Origin: CBDUEV01 sp965366365
GTDB taxonomy: Bacteria > Actinomycetota > Acidimicrobiia > Spongiisociales > JAENVV01
Direction of reading: 5' to 3'
Assembly: GCA_965366365.1 (NCBI GenBank)
Contig: CBDUEV010000023.1
Coordinates: 1 to 38,772, forward strand
Length of the DNA stretch: 38,772 bases
Positions 17,313 to 23,602 of the stretch are shown here, one piece after another; position 1 is the stretch's first letter; every line of letters starts with the position of its first letter. Made by a program: the position numbers and the translations under genes. A model generated the notes under the pieces. That model worked only from the letters and a program-made list of their open reading frames with translations, ran no database searches and had not been told where the DNA came from.

Positions 17313-17318
17313 TATAGT
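17313..17318 (+). promoter_or_regulatory. Candidate -10 box before the MocA-like gene
   Basis: TATAGT, close to consensus, 21 nt before ATG 17340, with GAAGGAAGG as ribosome site in between. No -35 is recognisable. Confidence 0.4.
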
Positions 17319-17339
17319 GACGACCACGAAGGAAGGTGC

Positions 17340-17936
17340 ATGAAGACCGCCGCGCTCATTCTGGCGGCCGGGTCGTCTTCTCGGCTCGGCCAATCCAAAC
17401 AACTCCTCGATTGGGGAGGACGACCCCTCCTCGAAGTCGTGGTCAAACGATGCCAATCGTGGGATGTCGATGAAGTGTGGGTGGTGCTCGGCCACGAGGC
17501 GGACGCCATTCTCGAAGCGTGTGACCTGACCGGAACCTCCGTGGTCATCAACGATGGGTTCGAGGAGGGGATCGCCTCGTCGTTGCGCGTTGGCCTCGAC
17601 TCGCTCACCCGTCACTCCAAGGCGGATGCCGCACTCGTCGTGATGGGTGATCAACCCGCCATCGACGCAACCGTGATTCCCAAACTGAAGCAGGCTGCCA
17701 AGGTCAGCAGGTCCATGGCCGTCATCCCGAAGTACCGGTATATTCGGAGCAACCCGGTGCTCGTGACCAGAGACCTTTGGCCCCGGCTCATGAGCCTGGA
17801 AGGCGACCAAGGTGCCCAGAAGCTTCTGGACGCCCACCCCGAATGGGTCGAGGAGGTGTGGCTCGAAGCCCTTCCCCCGCGGGACATCGACACGCGAGCG
17901 GACGTGGACGAAATGCAACCAAGGAGCCCGGTGTGA
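17340..17936 (+). CDS. MocA/MobA-like molybdenum cofactor nucleotidyltransferase
   Basis: 198 residues of the NTP_transf_3 family. The signature LILAAGSSSRLGQSKQLLDWGGRPLLE has the Gly-rich nucleotide loop and the catalytic Lys. VVMGDQPAID supplies the metal-binding Asp, and the segment RYIRSNPVLVTRDLW matches the family's product-site region. Molybdenum hydroxylases of the CO dehydrogenase type use molybdopterin cytosine dinucleotide, so the likely reaction is CTP + Mo-molybdopterin to MCD (MocA role). CTP versus GTP choice cannot be proved from sequence. It overlaps coxG by 4 nt (GTGA). Confidence 0.88.
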   Translation: MKTAALILAAGSSSRLGQSKQLLDWGGRPLLEVVVKRCQSWDVDEVWVVLGHEADAILEACDLTGTSVVINDGFEEGIASSLRVGLDSLTRHSKADAALVVMGDQPAIDATVIPKLKQAAKVSRSMAVIPKYRYIRSNPVLVTRDLWPRLMSLEGDQGAQKLLDAHPEWVEEVWLEALPPRDIDTRADVDEMQPRSPV

Positions 17937-18496
17937 AGATCAACCAAGAGTTCGAAGTCTCCAAGCCCGTCGACGTCGTGTGGGACTTCTTTCAAGACAT
18001 CCCCTCGGTTGCCCAATGCCTCCCAGGTGCAGAGCTCACCGAAGATCGCCGGGATGGCACCTACGCCGGAAAGGTCGAAGCCAAACTGGGCCCCATGACG
18101 GCCACGTTCGAGGGCGAAGCGACCGTCACCCCAGACGAGTCGGCCAAGTCCGGCCACATCGAAGGAAAGGGTGCAGATCGACGGGGAGGCAGCCGCGGCC
18201 AAGTGAAGGTCGACTACCGGCTCGAGGCAACACCCCTGGGGACCAAAGTCCTGGTGGATGCCGACGTGACCCTTTCGGGCGCAGCCGCACAGTTCGGGAG
18301 AACAGGTCTCATCAAGGAGATGTCTGGGCGCCTGGTTGGCGAATTCGTCGAGTGCCTGGAGACGAAACTTTCGGCCGAAACGGCCGAAGAGGCCGAGGCG
18401 GTCTCGGCGTCTGAGGTCAGGGGCGGATCGTTGTTCCTGTCCAGCCTCATCAGCGCCGTCGTTGGCCTCTTCAAGAAGCTCTTCGGCAAGGCTTGA
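17933..18496 (+). CDS. coxG: CoxG-type SRPBCC protein with membrane-binding tail
   Basis: 187 residues. The first ~150 form a CoxG (SRPBCC/START-like) domain: INQEFEVSKPVDVVWDFFQDIPSVAQCLPGAEL, then GKVEAKLGPMTATFEGEATV and GRLVGEFVECLE. A flexible Glu/Ala linker leads to a C-terminal hydrophobic/amphipathic segment (SLFLSSLISAVVGLFKKLFGKA) suited to membrane attachment. CoxG proteins are described as recruiting the hydroxylase to the membrane and handling quinone. It starts with GTG 17933 inside the stop of the previous gene. It is the last gene of the cox region. Confidence 0.9.
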   Translation: MKINQEFEVSKPVDVVWDFFQDIPSVAQCLPGAELTEDRRDGTYAGKVEAKLGPMTATFEGEATVTPDESAKSGHIEGKGADRRGGSRGQVKVDYRLEATPLGTKVLVDADVTLSGAAAQFGRTGLIKEMSGRLVGEFVECLETKLSAETAEEAEAVSASEVRGGSLFLSSLISAVVGLFKKLFGKA

Positions 18497-18527
18497 CCGC
18501 TTTTGGATTTCGACAAGGCCTCTCAGG

Positions 18528-18559
18528 TAATCTGCCTCCTCGCGCCGGACAGGCGCGAG
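18528..18559 (+). promoter_or_regulatory. -10 box and 5' hairpin upstream of the DUF4332 gene
   Basis: TAATCT at 18528-18533 is followed 5 nt later by a perfect 8-bp hairpin, CTCGCGCC (18539-18546), loop GGACA, GGCGCGAG (18552-18559). The expected transcription start falls at the foot of the hairpin. It could stabilise the transcript 5' end or, alternatively, end transcription from coxG, though no T-run follows. Confidence 0.45.
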
Positions 18560-18603
18560 TGCCATGCGCCGCCACACATACTCGAAACGGGAGAAGGATC
18601 TGA

Positions 18604-19008
18604 ATGCCGTCTATTGACCAGATAGAGGGGCTCGGGGTGAGAACCGCCACCAAGCTCCGCAAGGCCGGCATCAGGACCACCGAGGCGCTCCTCAAACGGG
18701 CTGCCGCCAGAAGCGGCCGCAAAGAGCTGGCCGAACAAACAGGTATCGAGGAGAAGCAGATCCTCGAATGGGTCAACCGGGCTGACCTGATGCGCTGCAA
18801 GGGAATCGGATCCGAATACTCCGACCTTCTGGAGGCTGCCGGGGTCGACACGGTGAAGGAGCTTCGTCGACGAAACGCCAAGTCTCTCACGGCCAAGATC
18901 GTCGCCATCAACGACGAGCGGCGGCTTGTGCAGCGCCTGCCTACGGAGACCATGGTCGAGCGCTGGATCGAACACGCCAATCGCCTCGAGCCAAGCGTGA
19001 CTCACTGA
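18604..19008 (+). CDS. DUF4332 protein (helix-hairpin-helix-like repeats)
   Basis: 134 residues matching the DUF4332 pattern of two helix-hairpin-helix-like units: IEGLGVRTATKLRKAGIRTTEALLKRAA (6-34) and CKGIGSEYSDLLEAAGVDTVKELRRRNA. The 'I-x-GIG/GLG' turns are the same as those of DNA-binding HhH motifs and of polymerase-alpha CTD-like folds. Function is unknown; nucleic-acid or protein binding is plausible. GGGAGAAGGA precedes the ATG. It is separate from the cox operon (107-bp spacer with its own -10 box) and convergent with the HBHA-like gene. Confidence 0.8.
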   Translation: MPSIDQIEGLGVRTATKLRKAGIRTTEALLKRAAARSGRKELAEQTGIEEKQILEWVNRADLMRCKGIGSEYSDLLEAAGVDTVKELRRRNAKSLTAKIVAINDERRLVQRLPTETMVERWIEHANRLEPSVTH

Positions 19009-19026
19009 ATCAACGGGCTGGAAATG

Positions 19027-19058
19027 GAGAGGGGACGGTCATTCGACCGTCCCCTCTC
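19027..19058. terminator. Bidirectional hairpin between convergent genes
   Basis: Perfect 14-bp stem, GAGAGGGGACGGTC (19027-19040), loop ATTC, GACCGTCCCCTCTC (19045-19058). It sits 18 bp after the DUF4332 stop and 30 bp after the HBHA-like stop. No T-tract is present on either strand, as is usual for actinobacterial terminators. Confidence 0.75.
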
Positions 19059-19088
19059 GGTTGCTCTCCGTAGTGGAGGAGGATCCTG

Positions 19089-19679
19089 CTACTTCGAGCT
19101 GGCCTTGGCCGTCGCCGTCTTGGCGGCTGGTTTTTTGGCCGCTGGCTTCTTGGCGGCCGGCTTCCGGGCCGCGGTGGTCTTGGCGGCTGGCTTCTTGGCC
19201 GCTGGCTTCCGGGCCGCGGTGGTCTTGGCCGCTGGCTTCTTGGCCGCTGGTTTCCGGGCCGCCGGCTTCTTGGCTGCCGGCTTTGCGACGGTCTCCTTCA
19301 CCTCGACGGTGACCTTCGCGGCTTTGACATCCTCAGCCCGCTCGGGGAGGAAATTCGCTCGCCAGGTCTCCAACATGTCTTCCAGCTGGCCGCGCAGCTT
19401 GCCGACCTGCTCTTGGAACTGGTCCACGTCCACCCGGTTCGTCAGGTCTTCGACGACCTTGCGATCCTGGAGACGGCCAAGCAACTGCTCGCCTTCCTTG
19501 GCCCACGCCTCGAACTCAGACCGGGCTTCCTTGGAGAAGCGCTCGCGCGTCTCGTCCAGCTTCGTGTTGGCCTCGGAGAGACGCTCGCTGAGCTTCTTTC
19601 CGACGAACACGGGGGCTCCGACGGCCGCGAAGAACGCCTTTTTCTGTGCTTCGAACACCTTCTTCTGCATTTCGATCAT
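19089..19679 (-). CDS. HBHA-like protein with Lys/Ala-rich tail
   Basis: 196 residues. Residues 1-~110 form a long coiled-coil region (KKLSERLSEANTKLDETRERFSKEARSEFEAWAKEGEQLLGRL). The last ~80 residues are a low-complexity basic tail of KPAAKKPAAK/TTAARKP units, ending KATAKASSK-like, comparable to mycobacterial heparin-binding haemagglutinin (HBHA) and to the histone H1-like tail of HupB. Such tails bind heparan sulfate, DNA or other polyanions. No signal peptide is seen. The upstream XRE gene overlaps it by 4 nt, the same order as Rv0474-hbhA in Mycobacterium, which favours the HBHA family over a nucleoid protein, though both remain possible. Confidence 0.75.
   Translation of the reverse strand: MIEMQKKVFEAQKKAFFAAVGAPVFVGKKLSERLSEANTKLDETRERFSKEARSEFEAWAKEGEQLLGRLQDRKVVEDLTNRVDVDQFQEQVGKLRGQLEDMLETWRANFLPERAEDVKAAKVTVEVKETVAKPAAKKPAARKPAAKKPAAKTTAARKPAAKKPAAKTTAARKPAAKKPAAKKPAAKTATAKASSK
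19162..19251 (-). repeat. Tandem 45-bp repeats coding the Lys/Ala tail
   Basis: Two adjacent near-identical 45-bp units (19162-19206 and 19207-19251), each coding 15 residues of the AARKPAAKKPAAKTT type, with partial copies on both sides. Such repeats change copy number easily by slippage. Confidence 0.8.
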
Positions 19680-20074
19680 GCTTGATCTCCTTCTTTGGCC
19701 GCCTCTCCGGCGGCCTCCTTGTCTTCGACTTCCACGAGGGACCGATACACATCGAGGAGTACCTGCTTCTGCCGGCTCGAGAGTTTCTCGTCCGTTTCGA
19801 TCGCCTCACGCACCGTTGTCGGCACGGAGGTGTCGTCGAGCAGCCCAGCCTGGATGTAGAGGGATTCGGCCTGTATCGACAATCCTCGTGCCAGAGCCTT
19901 GAGAATCTCCGCCGACGGCTTGCGCAGTCCGCGTTCGATTTGGCTCAGATACGGGTTGGAGATACCGGCCTTGTCGGCCAACCGGCGCAGGGACATCTTC
20001 GAGCGTTCTCTCTGCTCTCGGATGAATGAGCCGATCTGGTTCAGGTCCTCGTTTTGGGTCGCCTCTTCTGTCAT
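19676..20074 (-). CDS. XRE-family transcriptional regulator of the HBHA-like operon
   Basis: 132 residues. The XRE/Cro-type HTH spans about 14-70: IGSFIREQRERSKMSLRRLADKAGISNPYLSQIERGLRKPSAEILKALARGLSI, with the NPYLSQIERG recognition helix. The C-terminal helical region (REAIETDEKLSSRQKQVLLDVYRSLVEVE) matches the Rv0474-like group of actinobacterial regulators. It overlaps the HBHA-like gene by 4 nt. The transcript is predicted leaderless: TATCCT (complement of 20083-20088) lies 8 nt before the ATG, with -35 TTGCAA 17 nt further on. An inverted repeat covers the -35, consistent with autorepression. Confidence 0.88.
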   Translation of the reverse strand: MTEEATQNEDLNQIGSFIREQRERSKMSLRRLADKAGISNPYLSQIERGLRKPSAEILKALARGLSIQAESLYIQAGLLDDTSVPTTVREAIETDEKLSSRQKQVLLDVYRSLVEVEDKEAAGEAAKEGDQA

Positions 20075-20082
20075 CTGCTTAC

Positions 20083-20119
20083 AGGATACAGCGACTTGCT
20101 AACTATTGCAAGCGTTAGC
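20083..20119 (-). promoter_or_regulatory. Promoter and putative operator of the XRE-HBHA operon
   Basis: The -10 TATCCT (complement of 20083-20088), 17-nt spacer and -35 TTGCAA (20106-20111) are well placed. The inverted repeat GCTAAC (20098-20103) / GTTAGC (20114-20119) with a 10-nt centre encloses the -35, and a further GCAAG/CTTGC half-site flanks it. It is probably the XRE binding site. Confidence 0.6.
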
Positions 20120-20150
20120 TAGAGCAAGCAGGACCGGGATGCCGGCGACC

Positions 20151-21269
20151 TCAGAAGATTCCGTCCCGTTCGACCAGCATCCGGTCGAGTGCCTTCTGAA
20201 TGCGACCCCGGACCTCCTCAGCCAGCTCCAGCACCGTCAGTCGATCGGGGCGCGGGTTCGGAGCGCCCACGTCGATGGGCTCGAGGAAGGCTATCTGCCA
20301 CTTGATCGGGAGGGGGATCGGGTTGAGCCACACCGCCATCTCCTCGACACGCTGCTCGGGGAAGAACATTTTGACCACTTGGGCGAGGCGCCTCGAAGTG
20401 AACAGGACCGGATGGGTCTCCTCCGACCCGATGATCGCCACCGGCACGATGGGGGACCCGGTGCGAATCGCCAGATTCACGAACCCTCCTCTGCCGAAGC
20501 GTTTCGTCTGGTAGGCGTCCTGTTGGCTCTTCTGGAAGCCCGCAACACCCTCGGGAAAGACCCCCAGGAGGTGGTTGTTGGCCAGCACCCACTCGGAATC
20601 CTCGTGGGAGGCGTAGGCGGATCCGGTCTTGCGATAGAGATGTGAGACCCAGGGCAGGATGTTGAAGATCTCGGTTCCGACCAGGCGGACCCGACGCGGA
20701 ACGGCCGGCTCGTTGGCGACGGCCAGACCGAGCATCGTTGCGTCCCACGGCAGTGCCGCGCCGGCATGGTTGGCGACGAGGATCCCCGGGCCGGAGCTGG
20801 GAATGTGTTCCGCTCCTTCCACATCCACCCTGAAGTAGTCCCGGTAGATGAAATTGCCCAGATGCCAGACCATGTCGGCGATGACGGGGTCGAATCCCAG
20901 CGGATCGGTGTCGTAGTCGGCGATGGCGATCGTGCGGAGCAGCGCCGGCCAGGTGTCGAACCCGAGCCGTCCCGCCACCGGGAGCGCCAAATCAGGCAGG
21001 TTCAGCCCGGAATGCAGGGCGCAGAACCCGAGGTCTCCATAGAGAGGCAGACCACATGGATGGCCCCGCTCCGAACGATGAGGGCAGCGTTCAGGCGGTG
21101 GCGGGGGATGAGGACCGGGGTCCGTGGATCGCTCGGTCTGGACGCGACTGAGGAGGGCTGCCACCAACTGGTCCTTGGTCATCGTCGATCGACCTGGGAT
21201 CTCGGCGGCCCGGGCGAGACCCATCAACTCAGCCTTGGTCAGGCGGGCCAGGACTTCGGCCAGCGTCAT
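20151..21269 (-). CDS. PlsC-like acyltransferase with N-terminal SAP-like and Cys-cluster domains
   Basis: 372 residues. Residues 1-45 resemble a SAP/Rho-N helical motif (MTLAEVLARLTKAELMGLARAAEIPGRSTMTKDQLVAALL). A proline linker and a Cys/His cluster follow (CPHRSERGHPCGLPLYGDLGFCALH), then the acyltransferase domain. The acceptor motif is NHAGAALPWD with His168 and Asp 8 residues on, wider than the HX4D of PlsC. FPEGVAGF is the second block and PIVPVAIIGSEE the third. It should transfer an acyl group onto a lysophospholipid or other alcohol at the membrane. The start ATG 21269 overlaps the SDR gene stop by 4 nt. The open frame continues upstream to 22223, but only out of frame inside the SDR gene. 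Confidence 0.82.
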   Translation of the reverse strand: MTLAEVLARLTKAELMGLARAAEIPGRSTMTKDQLVAALLSRVQTERSTDPGPHPPPPPERCPHRSERGHPCGLPLYGDLGFCALHSGLNLPDLALPVAGRLGFDTWPALLRTIAIADYDTDPLGFDPVIADMVWHLGNFIYRDYFRVDVEGAEHIPSSGPGILVANHAGAALPWDATMLGLAVANEPAVPRRVRLVGTEIFNILPWVSHLYRKTGSAYASHEDSEWVLANNHLLGVFPEGVAGFQKSQQDAYQTKRFGRGGFVNLAIRTGSPIVPVAIIGSEETHPVLFTSRRLAQVVKMFFPEQRVEEMAVWLNPIPLPIKWQIAFLEPIDVGAPNPRPDRLTVLELAEEVRGRIQKALDRMLVERDGIF

Positions 21270-22204
21270 CGCGTCGCCTCTCTGCCGGGTCGAAGGTAGT
21301 TGGCTGTGACGGTACGCCGGGTGGTGTACTCCGGAACGAAGCCAAGTGTCTCCTGCATGCGCCGAGCCTCGACGTAGCGGCCGTATTTGAGCAGGTTCTC
21401 CAGGTGCTCGGGCAGCCGGAGACCGGCAGCGCCGACCAGCTTTCTCGCCTGGCGCAGTTGCGGCGGCGGCAGCGGTTGAGGGAGGCGGCGACCTATGCGA
21501 AGCACGCGATGGAGGTACATCGACCCATCTCCGACGATGTTGAAGATGCCCGGGACCGCCGCGTCGGCGGCGTGGAGGATGGCTCGCGTGGCATCGGTCT
21601 CGTGCAGAAACTGCAGCCGCGGGTCGTATCCGAGCGCGGTCGGCACCACCGGAAGTCCGAGGTAGCGCGAGATCGGGTTCTTGACGGTCGGCCCGAAGAT
21701 GCTGGCCAGCCGCAGGACGGTGAAACCGACGGTCGGCATTTCGGCGGCGACCTCCGAAACGAATCGTTCGATCTCCCGCAGGTTGCGTTCGAATCGGGTG
21801 GCCCGACCCGTGATTCTGGTGGCCTCCGACAGGACAGAGGCGTGACGGGGACCGGTCGAATAGACGGCTGTGTCGGACTTGACCACGACCTGTTTGATCT
21901 GCGTCAGCCGGGCAAGCGCACCGAAGAGAGCCTGCGCCCCCAGGACGGTGCCCTCGCGCGATCGGGTGCCGCCCAGCTCGGCGGACCGGTCCATCGTCTG
22001 GAGGTGGAGAACGATGGTTGGTTCGAGCTTCACGACGAAACGAGCAAACTCCAGCGAGTCGAGATGGAACAAATGGAAGGGAGCGGCAAAGGCGCTCCTG
22101 GGCTTGAGCTCGTCGACGGCGATCACGTCGGCGCGGGTTTCGAGGGCTCGGACGCACTGTCCCCCCACCCAACTCGCCGCGCCCGTCACCAGGATCCGTT
22201 CCAT
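21266..22204 (-). CDS. NAD(P)-dependent epimerase/dehydratase-like SDR
   Basis: 312-residue extended SDR. The N-terminal Rossmann motif VTGAASWVGGQCVRAL is the TGxxxxxG loop. The central region KSDTAVYSTGPRHASVLSEA keeps the Ser/Tyr positions, but no Lys occurs four residues after the Tyr (YxxxK absent), so classical SDR catalysis is doubtful. FLHETDATRAILHAADAAVPGIFNIVGDG is the usual substrate-side motif of this group. It is first gene of a two-gene operon with the acyltransferase. TACACT (complement of 22211-22216) lies 6 nt before ATG 22204, a leaderless start. Suggested role: a lipid or sugar-nucleotide modification with its partner. Confidence 0.8.
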   Translation of the reverse strand: MERILVTGAASWVGGQCVRALETRADVIAVDELKPRSAFAAPFHLFHLDSLEFARFVVKLEPTIVLHLQTMDRSAELGGTRSREGTVLGAQALFGALARLTQIKQVVVKSDTAVYSTGPRHASVLSEATRITGRATRFERNLREIERFVSEVAAEMPTVGFTVLRLASIFGPTVKNPISRYLGLPVVPTALGYDPRLQFLHETDATRAILHAADAAVPGIFNIVGDGSMYLHRVLRIGRRLPQPLPPPQLRQARKLVGAAGLRLPEHLENLLKYGRYVEARRMQETLGFVPEYTTRRTVTANYLRPGREATR

Positions 22205-22210
22205 CGGGCC

Positions 22211-22216
22211 AGTGTA
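22211..22216 (-). promoter_or_regulatory. Leaderless-type -10 box of the SDR gene
   Basis: TACACT on the minus strand, 6 nt before ATG 22204. It faces the promoter of the 22301 gene across the divergent spacer. Confidence 0.5.
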
Positions 22217-22286
22217 GGGGCACGATTCGGCCGTCCTCCTTGGTATGGCCGGGCGTGTCGGCGGACCTGCTGCCGTGTGGGGCCGA

Positions 22287-22292
22287 TAGGAT
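22287..22292 (+). promoter_or_regulatory. Leaderless-type -10 box of the aroF-tyrA operon
   Basis: TAGGAT, then 8 nt and ATG 22301 of the small leading gene. Confidence 0.5.
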
Positions 22293-22300
22293 GCGGCTCC

Positions 22301-22564
22301 ATGGAGTCGATCATCCTTGAATTCCTGCACGACGACACGCCCTCCTGGCTGGGAGAGATGGTCGACGAATTCACCGAGGACCCCTTCTGCCACGGAGTGC
22401 TGGTCGGGGCGGACGAGGCGAGCGTGCTCTTCGTGAGCCTCTGGTCTGCCGAGATCGTCGAGGATGTCGCCACCAGCCTCTCCGAGATGGCGCCGTCATC
22501 GGCGTCGATGCGCAGGATCGTCATGTCGGTACCGGGCCCGCCGACCGCGCCGGAAGGTCTGTGA
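22301..22564 (+). CDS. Small acidic protein of unknown function, leader of the aroF-tyrA operon
   Basis: 87 residues (MESIILEFLHDDTPSWLGEMVDEFTEDPFCHGVLVGADEASVLFVSL...). I do not recognise a family. It is acidic, with a probable alpha-beta make-up and no membrane segment. Its stop overlaps the aroF start as TGATG, so it is co-translated with DAHP synthase. The promoter box TAGGAT-N8-ATG and coding-like composition support a real gene. A regulatory or ACT-like partner role is only a guess. Confidence 0.6.
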   Translation: MESIILEFLHDDTPSWLGEMVDEFTEDPFCHGVLVGADEASVLFVSLWSAEIVEDVATSLSEMAPSSASMRRIVMSVPGPPTAPEGL

Positions 22565-23601
22565 TGAGCTCCGTTCTCATCGTCATGAGCCAGGACGCCA
22601 CCCCGGCTGATTTGGAGGCGGTGATGGAACGACTGGCCTCGATCGGGTGCGAGTCCCATGTGAGCGAAGGGCAGGAACGGACCGTGGTCGGCGCATTGGG
22701 AGACCGCGCCGAGATCCAGCAGCTCCCCTGGGAGGCCATGACCGGGGTCGAACGGGCCGTCCCGGTCAGGAAGCCGTTCATGTTCGTGAGTCGCGACTTC
22801 CAATCGTGGGATTCGGTTGTCCGGGTGAGAAACACGCACATCGGCGGTGGCACGTTCTCCGTCATTGCGGGTCCCTGCGCCGTCGAGTCGCGCGATCAGC
22901 TCTTTCGTGCTGCCGAGGCGGTGCGAAAGGCCGGTGCCACCGTGCTGCGCGGCGACGCCTTCAAGCCGCGCACGTCGCCCTATTCCTTCCAGGGACTTGC
23001 CGAAGCGGGGCTTCAGCTCATGGCTGAAGCGCGTGAAGAGTTCGACATGCCATTCGTCGCCGAAGTCCTCGATCCCCGCGACGTCGAGTTGGTGGCCTCC
23101 TACGCCGACATCCTTCGGGTCGGCACCCGCAACATGGCCAACTACACGTTGCTTGCGGAGGTCGGCAAGGCCAATCGTCCTGTTCAGCTCAAGCGAGGCT
23201 TCACCGCCACCATCGAAGACTGGCTCAACGCGGCCGAGTTCGTGTACAAGGAAGGAAACCACGAGATCATCATGGTGGAACGGGGGATCCGCACGTTCGA
23301 GCCGGCCTCGCGCAACACCCTCGACATCAGCGCGGTGCCGATCCTGAAATCTCTGTCGCACCTGCCGGTGATCGTTGATCCATCCCACTCGGGAGGCCAT
23401 CGATATCTGGTGGCCCCACTGGCGCGGGTGGCCGTGGCCGCCGGCGCCGATGGGATGATGGTGGACGTCCACCCCGCACCCGATGCCGCCAAGGTCGATG
23501 GAGATCAGGCTCTCTTGCCGAGCGACTTCGCGACGCTCATGGTCACCATCCGACGCCTGGCCGAGGCCATGGATATGCCGCTCGGCTCGAGTGGGACATA
23601 G
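22564..23601 (+). CDS. aroF: 3-deoxy-7-phosphoheptulonate (DAHP) synthase, type I-beta
   Basis: Condenses phosphoenolpyruvate and erythrose 4-phosphate, the first step of the shikimate pathway. 345 residues. Residues 1-~75 form an N-terminal ferredoxin-like regulatory domain (SSVLIVMSQDATPADLEAVMERLASIGCESHV). The barrel carries the PEP/metal motifs VIAGPCAVES, GDAFKPRTSPYSFQGL, RVGTRNMANYTLL, LKRGF, MVERGIRTFE and VDPSHSGGHR. This is the Bacillus/Thermotoga-type (AroF-I-beta), not the plant-type enzyme of mycobacteria. ATG 22564 gives TGATG coupling; the GTG at 22561 is one codon upstream. tyrA follows after 1 nt. Confidence 0.95.
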   Translation: MSSVLIVMSQDATPADLEAVMERLASIGCESHVSEGQERTVVGALGDRAEIQQLPWEAMTGVERAVPVRKPFMFVSRDFQSWDSVVRVRNTHIGGGTFSVIAGPCAVESRDQLFRAAEAVRKAGATVLRGDAFKPRTSPYSFQGLAEAGLQLMAEAREEFDMPFVAEVLDPRDVELVASYADILRVGTRNMANYTLLAEVGKANRPVQLKRGFTATIEDWLNAAEFVYKEGNHEIIMVERGIRTFEPASRNTLDISAVPILKSLSHLPVIVDPSHSGGHRYLVAPLARVAVAAGADGMMVDVHPAPDAAKVDGDQALLPSDFATLMVTIRRLAEAMDMPLGSSGT

Positions 23602-23602
23602 C

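Noticed and set aside
19120..19290. CRISPR array or non-coding minisatellite
   Set aside because: The repeats are in frame, contiguous without spacers, and encode the Lys/Ala tail of the HBHA-like protein.
20151..22223. A single 690-residue fusion on the minus strand
   Set aside because: The upstream third is out of frame within the SDR gene. The ATGA overlap at 21266-21269 and both protein families show two separate genes.
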